Assembly: GCA_004154925.1 (NCBI GenBank)
Contig: QJNS01000572.1
Location: 1 to 10,161 of the forward strand
DNA: 10,161 bases
Origin: Monosporascus cannonballus
Lineage: Eukaryota > Ascomycota > Sordariomycetes > Xylariales
Reading direction: 5' to 3'
The position numbers were made by a program, and so were the translations under genes. Under the pieces are notes generated by a model that was not told the DNA's origin, did no database searches, and saw only the letters and a program-made list of their open reading frames with translations. The stretch's first letter is position 1. Every line of letters starts with the position of its first letter. Below, piece by piece: positions 1 to 6,868 of this stretch.

Positions 1-38
1 CCCCCCCCGCCCCCCGGCCCCCCCCCCCCCCCCCCCCC
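1..38. other. poly-C contig-end artefact
   Basis: Almost pure C, interrupted only by G at 9, 16 and 17. Together with the poly-G run at the opposite end, this is what results when reads carrying false 3' poly-G tails (typical of two-colour Illumina chemistry) extend both ends of a contig. It is not a fungal telomere, which would show TTAGGG/CCCTAA units. Treat it as non-genomic. Confidence 0.85.
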
Positions 39-454
39 GCAAGCAAGTCGCCCATTCAACCGCCCGATACATACATAACCTACTTGGAGATACTTAGGGG
101 AGACGCGTGAATGGCCACGATGGGGGGCTCCATTGTTCCATCGCGGAATCTTAACCGTTGGACATGTGTTTCAACCAGTCCGCCCGGTCTACTCAGCACA
201 ACTTGCATACCCCGAAACGAGCCCTGCTGCCTCCACGCTCACCATCCCCCACGCCATTCTATTCTCTATATTTTGGGGGTTGGACGGGCTGATGGGCTTG
301 CTCGCCATAGGTAGTCTGGTTCTCTTTCCTTTTCGTTGGTACAAGCTCCTTTACGTTAGCCCCGCCGTATGGAAGCCCACAGGGGCTTGCGAAGGGTGTA
401 TTCTTGGTTTGGACGAGGCACGATGATGAGGGGAACGTACTGCTGCTTGGCTGA

Positions 455-716
455 TTACGCGGGTTGCGGAAGAAGGGGTAGGCACGGACGAAATATGACT
501 TGCAGCGGCGGGCGATCAGCAAACAGCGGCTTTATGTACTTATTCAGGAGGGGTTGAGCGGGAACGGGTGAGGGTGGCATGTGGCTCGAGGAGGCGGTGC
601 GGAAGGGGGCACGCAGACAGCCGAGCAGGTAGGGAGACAGGTAGTTGAACACGGCGAGAAAAACGAGCATCACGGCTCTTCTGGTTGCGAACGCATGGAA
701 GTTGGGCTCGGGGTTC
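455..716 (-). CDS. possible exon or gene relic, hydrophobic segment
   Basis: I do not recognise this product. On the minus strand, an acceptor-like sequence (CTGAT followed by ATCAG ending at 717) precedes an open frame of about 86 codons ending in TAA at 457-455. The first half uses many C- or G-ending codons and contains a hydrophobic stretch, AVMLVFLAVFNYLSPYLLGC, that could span a membrane. It is followed by an SSSHMPPSPVPAQP proline/serine tail. No matching upstream exon or start codon could be assigned. It may be a fragment of a decayed gene, an exon of a gene running in from higher coordinates, or chance. Confidence 0.22.
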
Positions 717-1239
717 CTGATGCCCGGAAATGATATCAGTGCTGTCTGTAATGAGCGCCATGGCTTCTATCTTATGTCGTTTTGGGCGGCTCCCTCAGAC
801 TCCGAGTTCAGAATAGTGAAGGGGGGTATGCTGCCTATATTATTTACTGCAGACGAAGGCCAGGAAATGGCGTCGCGCGTGAAGGTGGGCAGTCAGGTAG
901 GGGTACCTAGGTTGTTGGGTGGGTGGTTGTATATTATTGAACGCTTGCGCCAATTCCCACACGGTCATCGTATCCGACTCCAGAGAATACCACAACGTGC
1001 GTACAAAGCAAATGCAAGTGATGGTTGCCCGCCTGGGAATCACCAGGGCCCGAGCAGTTCCGGGCGGCCGCAAGGCGAACCTGGCCAGCGGAGTGGAAGA
1101 GAAACCCCCAGGCATCCATTCCCCGATCAGTCGAGTCAGCCAGCTAACTGGGCGATATATATCTCCGTACCGTACCGTATCCTTAACCAACCCGATCCTA
1201 AGAAACGGTTGCGATCTTCTAAGGGGGGTACCGTATTTC

Positions 1240-1259
1240 AAAAGAAAAAGAAAAAAAAA
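1240..1259. repeat. purine tract (poly-A with G interruptions)
   Basis: Twenty bases of A interrupted only by G, lying 47-66 bases beyond the kinase stop codon. On the kinase strand it reads as a T-rich pyrimidine tract and could help 3'-end formation, but this is inference. Confidence 0.6.
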
Positions 1260-1301
1260 GGTATACTCACGTGCTACCCATGGATAGATATGCTTGAATG
1301 A

Positions 1302-1307
1302 TTTATT
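1302..1307 (-). terminator. AATAAA polyadenylation-like hexamer at kinase stop
   Basis: The kinase stop TAA is embedded in CCTTAATAAATC on the minus strand, so an AATAAA hexamer overlaps the stop codon. If used, cleavage would fall about 10-30 bases downstream and the 3' UTR would be very short. Fungal poly(A) signals are degenerate, so this is only suggestive. Confidence 0.3.
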
Positions 1308-3159
1308 AAGGTTTCCAGTTCTGTGTCCGCTGTGCAAGGTCCCACGCCGTAATCCTCGCTTCTGGAAGCGGCTCTAGCATCTCCCCCACCGTTCTATACA
1401 GCTCACCATGACCATCTTTGTCTTCTTCGTTCGCCAACCTCTCGATTTCCCTGCGCATCCTCTCCACCTCGGCCAACCAGGTGCTCATCTGCCGCACCGC
1501 GCGCATCTTCTCGTCGGGTCGGCAAACCCCGTGCACGTGCCTTATCATCCATTGCCGGTGTAACGCGTCCGGCAGCCCGATCAGGCGTAGTGCGAAAAGC
1601 AGCACGACGCCCAGGGCGAAGATGTCCGACGGCTCTTCGCGCGTCTTGGCGCTGAGGAACTCGGGTGGCAGGTACCAGGGCGTGCCGGCTTGGAGACATT
1701 GATGCTCTTCGCGACGCAACGATGCCAAGCCGAAATCTATTAGCACCGCCCGGCCGTCGCGGGCCGAGTACAGGATATTGGCGGGCTTTATGTCGTTATG
1801 CAGCACACCCACGTCGTGCAGAGAAGCGATAGCTCCAGCTATATCTCCTAGGACGCGGCGGGCGTCGGCGATGGTACCTGTGAACTTGTGCGTACCGGTT
1901 TCGGTCCAGTGCGGCCACGAAGCCAGGGAGACGGCGTCGACATGCGCTTGGTACATGGTCAGCAGGCGAGCGTCCGACGAGATCATGCTCACGATGGCGG
2001 TGTCCTCCCGCCGAGACAAGGCCTCGGTGAGAAAAGAGTGGATGCGCGTCTCCTTCAACCACATCTTGGCGGAGTGCATCAAGCGATTTTGCTTCCCCAC
2101 TTTAAGAACTTTCACAACAACGAGCTGACCAGGCGTCTCGGCCTCGGAATGAGACGCGGTGAAAACCTGGGCAGAGTTATTACCGGCGATGTGGTCTCTG
2201 TAAGTCAGTGAGTACTGAACCCCACCATCCGCCGCTCTGACGTTAAGAGACTGGCCCTCTCGCAGTGCCAGCAGGGGATTCGGAGAGACCAGTCCTACTT
2301 CCCTCGCCCGGTGCCGCACAATAGTGTGCTTCTCATCTCGTGTCTCCTTGCCACGCTTGTGGTCGTGAGCCGAGGCCTGCGAGGCCTGCGAATCCTTTGG
2401 GGGCCTGCGTCGCTTCCGAGCATCCCCGATCGGAACAACGGGAGTGGCCTCGACCTCAAAGAAGCGGCGCGGCATGACTTTGAGGTCCACAGCTACTGCA
2501 GGCCCATCCCTGCCTGGCGACTTTGCCTTCCTCAGTGTCACTACTACCGCGGGCTTGGAGTGAGCGTGGTTACATACCTGAAGCCTCCACGTACCTGGCG
2601 CCACGTCGACACCTGCTAGCGGGTAGACGACGAACGGCTGCTCGGGGTTTCCAGATGTATCATCTCCTACAAAGGTAATGTGGATCGGTGTCTCCTCGTC
2701 CTTATTAAAGCAGTAGACGTGATCCTGACCAGGGTCAAAATACACCGTGCAGTGGATTTCGCTGCGTTCTGGAGGCAGCCTCGCGTCAATCTCATAGCCT
2801 GGAGCCTGTGCCGTCTGCGTAATAGCAGCGACGGCGACAGGGGCCATGTCGGCCACGGGCAGTGTAAACCACGAAACGCCCGTCGTCTCCGATGAGGGAG
2901 GACGTAAAGCTGCAGCTATCTCTAGAACTCCTGTGGAAGGCCTTATGTCTACCTGGGTTCCCGTTGCTGTTGGCATCACGGCCAGGCGAACTTGTGCCGT
3001 GTCCCACTCCTCATCCGTCTCTGACGAGTGAGCCGGCGGAAGGCACAGGTTGTGTAAGCTGATGCCATGCTGTTGTGAGAAGGGCTGCGTAGATTCTGTT
3101 CTGTCTGAAAAGGGCTGTGTGGATTCAGTCTGTTGGGTGGTGATGTTAACTTCGGACAT
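1306..3159 (-). CDS. protein kinase (non-RD) with unknown N-terminal domain
   Basis: Intronless, 617 residues. The C-terminal half is a eukaryotic protein kinase: VAIK-type lysine K350 (VVVKV), probable helix-C glutamate E370 (WLKETR), catalytic loop HNDIKPANIL with D456 and N461, DFG at 475-477, GTPWYLPPEF in place of the APE region, SDIFALG at 511-517 and the subdomain XI arginine near 602. The catalytic-loop arginine is Asn (HND for HRD), making it non-RD. The glycine loop near 324-335 is degenerate, with one Gly. Residues about 50-235 look beta-rich (FDPGQDHVYCFNKDEETP, PLAGVDVAPGTWRLQV) and match no domain I know. A basic cluster R248-K255 (RKRRRPPK) could be a nuclear signal. TESTQPFS occurs twice in tandem at residues 11-28. 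The start is fixed by an in-frame TAA six bases upstream, and AAAACATG is a good fungal context. Activity is plausible because K, D and DFG are kept; the substrate is unknown. Confidence 0.92.
   Translation of the reverse strand: MSEVNITTQQTESTQPFSDRTESTQPFSQQHGISLHNLCLPPAHSSETDEEWDTAQVRLAVMPTATGTQVDIRPSTGVLEIAAALRPPSSETTGVSWFTLPVADMAPVAVAAITQTAQAPGYEIDARLPPERSEIHCTVYFDPGQDHVYCFNKDEETPIHITFVGDDTSGNPEQPFVVYPLAGVDVAPGTWRLQVCNHAHSKPAVVVTLRKAKSPGRDGPAVAVDLKVMPRRFFEVEATPVVPIGDARKRRRPPKDSQASQASAHDHKRGKETRDEKHTIVRHRAREVGLVSPNPLLALREGQSLNVRAADGGVQYSLTYRDHIAGNNSAQVFTASHSEAETPGQLVVVKVLKVGKQNRLMHSAKMWLKETRIHSFLTEALSRREDTAIVSMISSDARLLTMYQAHVDAVSLASWPHWTETGTHKFTGTIADARRVLGDIAGAIASLHDVGVLHNDIKPANILYSARDGRAVLIDFGLASLRREEHQCLQAGTPWYLPPEFLSAKTREEPSDIFALGVVLLFALRLIGLPDALHRQWMIRHVHGVCRPDEKMRAVRQMSTWLAEVERMRREIERLANEEDKDGHGELYRTVGEMLEPLPEARITAWDLAQRTQNWKP
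3070..3129 (-). repeat. 30-bp tandem duplication in kinase N-terminus
   Basis: Two adjacent 30-base units encode residues 11-20 and 21-30 of the kinase, each beginning TESTQPFS. The DNA copies differ at a few, mostly synonymous positions, so the duplication is not brand new. It adds serine/threonine and glutamine to a disordered N-terminal tail. Confidence 0.8.
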
Positions 3160-3802
3160 GTTTTAAATAGGCTTTTGATTCGCGAACAAGGGATCTTGAA
3201 GACCAAGTATGTGCATCGGTGGGATGTTCCTATGCGAATACTTAATTCTCGATATTATGATATGCGCTTGTCGAGGCAATTATGCCTCTTCACCAGCCCC
3301 CCACATATACTTAGATATTTGTGGGCCTACGAGGTGGTTAAGCCACAAACATTTATCCATCCGGATGCTCGGACCACTCCATACCCATATTCCGGGATTA
3401 TTGCAGTTAGTGCCGTACATCCCCAACGTGTCTAGACCCTTCTTTGCCGCATTAACTAGGTACCTGAAATTCATGGGTTCTTTGTGCAAATTTATAGGGA
3501 AATATTGAAAACGAAACAACCGGTGATTGTGCCACACTAACTAGAAAGGTCCCTGGGGGTTGTAAGCCACCGAATAACACCAGCCACAAAGAAAATCAAG
3601 CCTCACTAAATTACAGTAAGCCGTACAAAGCCACACTTGAGGCTCAACCCTACCTGGTGAACTTTAACGTTACTTCGTAATTCCAAGAACATTCAAAGGA
3701 CAACATTCCAATCAATCAACGCACCAGAGATCCATCAACGGACTAGGCATCCACTAGTAAGAGGAAGTCATCGGTTCTCGTCGAAACAGAATACGGCCGA
3801 TT
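3160..3802. promoter_or_regulatory. divergent intergenic region between kinase and SP-rich gene
   Basis: 643 bp separate the two outward-facing start codons, so both promoters must lie here if both genes are expressed. The half nearest the plus-strand gene is CA-rich and G-poor (about 3560-3760), as is common for fungal promoter and 5' leader DNA. It has repeated AAGCC/AGCCAC words and a perfect 11-base palindrome TTGAGGCTCAA at 3637-3647. No clear TATA box or initiator can be fixed. A stretch around 3200-3520 contains overlapping open frames with no coding character. Confidence 0.55.
3637..3647. promoter_or_regulatory. 11-bp palindrome, possible dimer-binding site
   Basis: TTGAGGCTCAA is a perfect dyad (5+1+5) about 155 bases upstream of the plus-strand start codon at 3803. 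Small dyads of this kind can be bound by dimeric fungal regulators, but no specific factor can be named, and one such palindrome in 640 bases could be chance. Confidence 0.25.
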
Positions 3803-4954
3803 ATGGAGTTCGAGTTCCCGCGATTCAAACCCGACTACGTCCGCCAACCGGAACTGCGCTGGGAATGGTGGCGCTTCGGCCTCTCGCCCAAAGAAGCTCT
3901 CGCCCTGCACGACCAGTACAACACCATCTCGCTGCCCATCCTCGCTCCCCAGGCTTTCCATGTCGACCTTGCCGAGATGTCCAGCAGTGCAGCTACCGTC
4001 GAGGAGCTCCACGCCCGTCTAGCCCAGCGTGGCAGGGCCCGACGCGCCGAAGTCCTCAAGAGCTGGAGAGACACCGGGACTCTGCTGGTCGCCGAGCCCG
4101 ACTGGGAGACGGATAAGAGCCGGCTGCTAGCCCAACTCTGCAACATGACGGGCGAGCCGAGTCTCGACGCGATACTTCAGTTCATGTTTAGCCATCTGCC
4201 TGACGACAATCGCTACGCTCAACGGTTGGCCGCGAAAAATGATGACAGCGTGCGCCTGCCATCGTCCCCACCAATGTCGCCACGCAAGCGGCGTCGTTGC
4301 GATGATGTACCGCCGCCCGAGTCGCCGCCTGCCAAACGTATTTTGAGAGAGATGGATCGCAAGAGCACGGAGCAAGAGCAAGAAGGGCAGGAAGGGATGG
4401 CAAGGAAACGTGGCCGCCGGAAGCGCAGTCGACCAGATAATGCACCATTCGACGCACTACCGGATACACCACCATCCAAAAAGCCGAGGAAAGAGGAGGT
4501 CGAGACAGCTTCACCGGGGGAAAGAACTGAAGAGGAGGATCCCATTCGAAGGCCGGCCCCGGCACAAGAACCACGAGTACTTGAATCGGAGCCGGAGCGG
4601 GGGACAAATATAAGCCAACCATCGCCGGTCGCCGACTGCCATCAATCACACGGCCACGGCGACGATCCCAGTCCGAAACATTCTAGACACACCTCCACCG
4701 TTGACGAGCACCAGCGGCGAGGCGAGAGACATGTAGAGAACTCTGAAAGCGCCGATAAGCCCGGGCCAAACAGCAGTGATACGGAACAGGCGGATCCAGC
4801 ACAACCCACGGAAGAAGAACAAGAAGAGTTTATGCCCAAACCCGAATGCAATCGGAATTTCGACTACCAGCCACCTTTATCGCCGCCTATCTCACACGAG
4901 AGTCCTGGTTCGGAAGACCACAGCTTCGCTTCGTCACTAGGAGATTCGACCTGA
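3803..4954 (+). CDS. unknown SP-rich, probably nuclear protein (frame-truncated)
   Basis: Intronless, 383 residues, family not recognised. Residues 1-140 look folded and helical (FRFGLSP-like segment at 24-29, DQYNTISLPILAP at 37-49, VEELHARLAQRGRARRAEVL at 66-85). The rest is low complexity: three basic clusters that could be nuclear signals (PRKRRR 160-165, RKRGRRKRSR 201-210, KKPRK 226-230), several SP/TP sites beside basic residues (MSPRK, ESPPAKR, DTPPSKK) and long acidic/Ser/Pro stretches. The reading frame stops at TGA 4952-4954, directly after SSLGDST. Skipping one base (A4949) continues the same kind of sequence as SSLGDSPETSTNDSP, so the natural protein was probably longer (see the relic at 4950-5359). 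The start has A at -3. It is divergent from the kinase. Whether the 383-residue form is functional is open. Confidence 0.72.
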   Translation: MEFEFPRFKPDYVRQPELRWEWWRFGLSPKEALALHDQYNTISLPILAPQAFHVDLAEMSSSAATVEELHARLAQRGRARRAEVLKSWRDTGTLLVAEPDWETDKSRLLAQLCNMTGEPSLDAILQFMFSHLPDDNRYAQRLAAKNDDSVRLPSSPPMSPRKRRRCDDVPPPESPPAKRILREMDRKSTEQEQEGQEGMARKRGRRKRSRPDNAPFDALPDTPPSKKPRKEEVETASPGERTEEEDPIRRPAPAQEPRVLESEPERGTNISQPSPVADCHQSHGHGDDPSPKHSRHTSTVDEHQRRGERHVENSESADKPGPNSSDTEQADPAQPTEEEQEEFMPKPECNRNFDYQPPLSPPISHESPGSEDHSFASSLGDST

Positions 4955-5359
4955 AACAAGCACGAACGACTCCCCGCATCGGGAATGGCGAGGCTCGGGA
5001 CTGCTTGACTCCCCAATCCGGCCCGTAGCAGGTTCCAATCCAGACAGCGTCCTAGCTCGAATCGCCACGGCTGACCGTGCAGCGACGGCGGACGGCAAGG
5101 CCTTGCACGAACTACTACTCTGTGCACGAGGACTTACGACAGCCGCTCATCCAGGGCCCGGCCGAAGCGTCGAGGGGCAGATGCCGCTAAGGCTGTCGAG
5201 ATTGTCCGCCGGCAGCATGCGAAGATGAAGGAGTACTCGACGATAAAGGCACGAAACTCTGGCATCATCAGCCTCGCCTGGCTAACTTCGGCTCCTACAG
5301 CTCAGCAGTGGGCGTGTACTGGTTATCCTGACAGGGTTGGGTGCAGCCAGCGACGTTGA
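4950..5359 (+). pseudogene. frameshifted C-terminal extension of the SP-rich gene
   Basis: After the stop at 4952-4954, protein-like sequence continues in another frame (codons starting at 4950): ETSTNDSP, then SNPDSVLARIATADRAATAD and KALHELLLCARGL up to about 5135. The frame is open for about 95 codons (4944-5225). At about 5133-5135, protein-like sequence jumps back to the original frame: TYDSRSSRARPKRRGADAAK, then VEIVRRQHAKMKEYSTIKAR and NSGIISLAWL, ending at TGA 5357-5359 inside the first 38-bp repeat. One extra base near 4949 and one missing T near 5134 would account for both jumps. That gives an ancestral protein of about 490-515 residues with another basic nuclear-type cluster. This rests on frame and composition only; no homologue was compared. 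An unrecognised intron is a less likely alternative, as I see no good splice sites. Confidence 0.5.
5319..5356 (+). repeat. 38-bp repeat, copy A
   Basis: One mismatch to the core (GGGTTGGG for GGGTCGGG), with an intact CGACGT tail. It overlaps the 3' end of the frameshifted gene extension, whose final codons read through it to a TGA. Confidence 0.88.
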
Positions 5360-5397
5360 TTCTGGGGTTGGCATGCCGGACGGGAGGAGACTGTGTG

Positions 5398-5435
5398 CTG
5401 GTTATCCTGACAGGGTCGGGTGCAGTCAGTGACAT
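5398..5435 (+). repeat. 38-bp repeat, copy B
   Basis: One mismatch in the core (GCAGTCAG), and the tail has decayed to TGACAT. All three differences are transitions. Confidence 0.88.
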
Positions 5436-5555
5436 TCTTCTCCCCTTCCGGCCATGTGTTTGTAGGAGTCGGTAGGCGACACGCCGAGGTGAAGATGTTA
5501 TGACCAAGTTCAGTGTCAGGCGACCCGAGGCGGACGCAGGAGTAGTAGACATATG

Positions 5556-5593
5556 CTGGTTATCCTGACAGGGTCGGGTGCAGCCAGTAATGT
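5556..5593 (+). repeat. 38-bp repeat, copy C
   Basis: Matches the consensus core exactly, with the tail changed to TAATGT. It starts exactly 158 bases after copy B, twice the A-B distance, suggesting that a lost copy once lay between them. Confidence 0.88.
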
Positions 5594-5638
5594 CTCCTCC
5601 TAGCCTGTCTCCGAAGAGTGAGCCAAGGGGTGCGTGTA

Positions 5639-5676
5639 CCGGTTATCGTGACAGGGTCGCGTGCAGCCGGCGACGT
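5639..5676 (+). repeat. 38-bp repeat, copy D (diverged)
   Basis: Four mismatches in the core (CCGG start, ATCG, TCGCG, GCCGG end) but an intact CGACGT tail and the same GCGTGTA lead-in as copy A. It links the clear copies to the weaker ones downstream. Confidence 0.85.
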
Positions 5677-5880
5677 ATCTACCCCCCGGTCATTGCTTCT
5701 ACGTTACTACGCCGACGCCAGGTCATCAAAAGCCCCAACGTCAGGTGTGTCCATGTTGGAATTCAAGGCATCAATAAGTCTAGTCCACCACAGCATGAGT
5801 ACAGATCCTCCTCCGCCTGGAGGGTATACAGCAGTTATCTGCACTTCGTGTGCCTCCAGAGTTTTTCCGACCTATATGCG

Positions 5881-6300
5881 ATCTGTCGTGATCCGGTCGC
5901 TTGCCGCCTGTCAGGATCAGCCCCATGGCCCCAAGGCCTAGGAGACAATACTATGTTCGAGGTAACGCAAAAGAGTCAGGAGCCATGTGGGGCCGATAGG
6001 GCCGGAATGGCAATATGGGCTATATGTTGTATATACGAAGCCACATCCCCAAGGGACACAACTCCGTCTTAGGCTCGAATATCCCCTATAGTAAGGAATA
6101 CAGTGATTGTGTGCCCGACCAATTCTTTCTTGTCGTGACACTTGCCGCCTTTTAAGATCGAATCTTAGCTTCTAGGCATATAGCTAGCGCATATGTAATT
6201 AGATGTCAGCGGTCGTGACGGCTTTGAAACGGCTTGAAAGGGCTTTGGTTGGGTGGCCTTAGTATTGCAAGGATAAAGGGTCGACGGGTCATATTGGCTA
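5881..6300 (+). repeat. decayed repeat copies on an ~80-bp grid
   Basis: The segment 5881-5910 matches copy D at 20 of 30 positions without gaps (shared TCGTGA, GGTCGC, TGC, GCC) and lies exactly 240 bases after it. Shorter matches follow: GTCGTGACA with CTTGCCGCC at 6132-6149, and GTCGTGAC at 6212-6219, 80 bases later. Even weaker GGT or ATC words sit at grid points 5961, 6045 and 6287. The first is fairly convincing; the others could be chance. No gene is supported in this stretch. Confidence 0.42.
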
Positions 6301-6868
6301 AGGAGAGTCTGACTGCATAGTTACTCGACTCAAGACAGTACACGATGATGCGAAGTATGGGCCCATTAATCGATTACTTATTGATGTCCCGTTACTGGTC
6401 TATCTGCCCGTCCGCCCGCGTGTCTGTGTGCCTGATATGCCACTCCAGTCAGCCAGCCTTCAAGTCCGGTCCGGCCCAGTCCAGATGGAATGCCTGCCTC
6501 CCCGTCCCCGTGACAGGTTCTGCTGACATGTCTGGCCGTATCGTGTCGGGGTATTTAATAGATACACTTGTGGAATTCCGAAAGCTTTTCTCTATGAACG
6601 ATAGGCAACCGCCGTCACTCGCTTGCTTGCTTGATCGCCGTACATTCGCAGCGGCTTCCTCTTCCCGTTTCCATACGGGAAAATCTGATTCATCAAAATC
6701 CGTCTCAGCTCTGGTTCGCCCCAAAACCTTCGGCCCAGCCAGGTTAAACCCTTTTGAATCGTCAGAGCGGCAGCAGCGACGGTATAGCATAGCGTGAAGC
6801 GGATGACAGCCAAGCCAAGGGCTGTCCCCAGTCGTCCCTCCCTTCATAGCCGCACCTAGCCAAGAGAC
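6301..6868. other. no gene seen; 3' flank of RRM gene
   Basis: Two antisense-overlapping open frames (6345-6797 plus, 6449-6847 minus) are present, but neither looks like protein. The part nearest 6868 should include the 3' UTR of the minus-strand RRM gene. A GCTTGCTTGCTTG microsatellite lies near 6620, and a 7-bp hairpin (TTCCCGT/ACGGGAA, 6662-6681, 6-base loop) is present. No clear AATAAA was fixed. Confidence 0.5.

Larger units (their letters stand above)
39..1305. other. no recognisable gene (about 1.27 kb)
   Basis: Open frames exist on both strands, such as a 218-codon frame at 645-1301 plus and a 165-codon frame at 840-1337 minus. They overlap each other antisense, match no family I recognise and lack convincing coding bias. 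Visible details are a short CCGTA-type microsatellite near 1165-1182, two copies of AAGGGGGGTA (829-838 and 1221-1230, approximate), and a purine tract at 1240-1259. One stretch on the minus strand (455-716) looks somewhat more like coding sequence and is listed separately. Confidence 0.5.
5319..5676 (+). repeat. interspersed 38-bp repeat block, four clear copies
   Basis: Four same-orientation copies start at 5319, 5398, 5556 and 5639. The core begins CTGGTTATCCTGACAGGGT, then one Y base, then GGGTGCAGCCAG, and is followed by CGACGT or a decayed form. Against the 32-bp core, mismatches number 1, 1, 0 and 4. Start-to-start distances are 79, 158 (2 x 79) and 83, so the true unit may be about 80 bp with only part conserved. 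The core contains the palindrome CCTGACAGG and has CTGG/CCAG ends. Differences in the CGACGT tail are all C-to-T or G-to-A type (TGACAT, TAATGT). It does not resemble a known mobile element. Confidence 0.9.

Noticed and set aside
1..38. C-rich terminus as a telomere
   Set aside because: No TTAGGG/CCCTAA units; the matching poly-G at the other end points to a sequencing artefact.
645..1337. Overlapping open frames of 218 codons (plus) and 165 codons (minus)
   Set aside because: They lie antisense to each other, show no recognisable motif or consistent codon bias, and the plus frame ends in a poly-lysine run caused by the A-rich tract.
1403..3031. Many open frames of 71-116 codons overlapping the kinase on both strands
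   Set aside because: GC-rich shadows of the kinase reading frame with no independent protein-like features.
1306..3159. Possible Spok-type spore-killer gene (these also carry a kinase domain)
   Set aside because: I see no nuclease domain or long coiled coil before the kinase, and the length and order do not fit; only the presence of a kinase in a possibly accessory region is shared.
3133..3537. Three overlapping frames of 85-100 codons in the kinase upstream region
   Set aside because: No codon bias or motif; the sequence is AT-richer and looks like promoter DNA.
5033..5042. GGTTCCAATCC, resembling a tRNA B box, with TGGCGAGGCTCGGG upstream like an A box
   Set aside because: The bases flanking it do not form a T-arm stem and no acceptor stem can be drawn; protein-like sequence runs through it.
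5319..5676. Four near-identical 32-bp repeats with spacers, CRISPR-like at first sight
   Set aside because: The genome is clearly fungal, spacing is irregular (79, 158, 83), copies decay, and there are no cas genes.
5578..6072. 164-codon open frame across the repeat block
   Set aside because: It starts inside repeat copy C and reads through copy D and decayed repeats; it has no protein-like character.
6345..6847. 150-codon (plus) and 132-codon (minus) frames
   Set aside because: Antisense to each other, low-complexity translations, and they lie in the expected 3' flank of the RRM gene.
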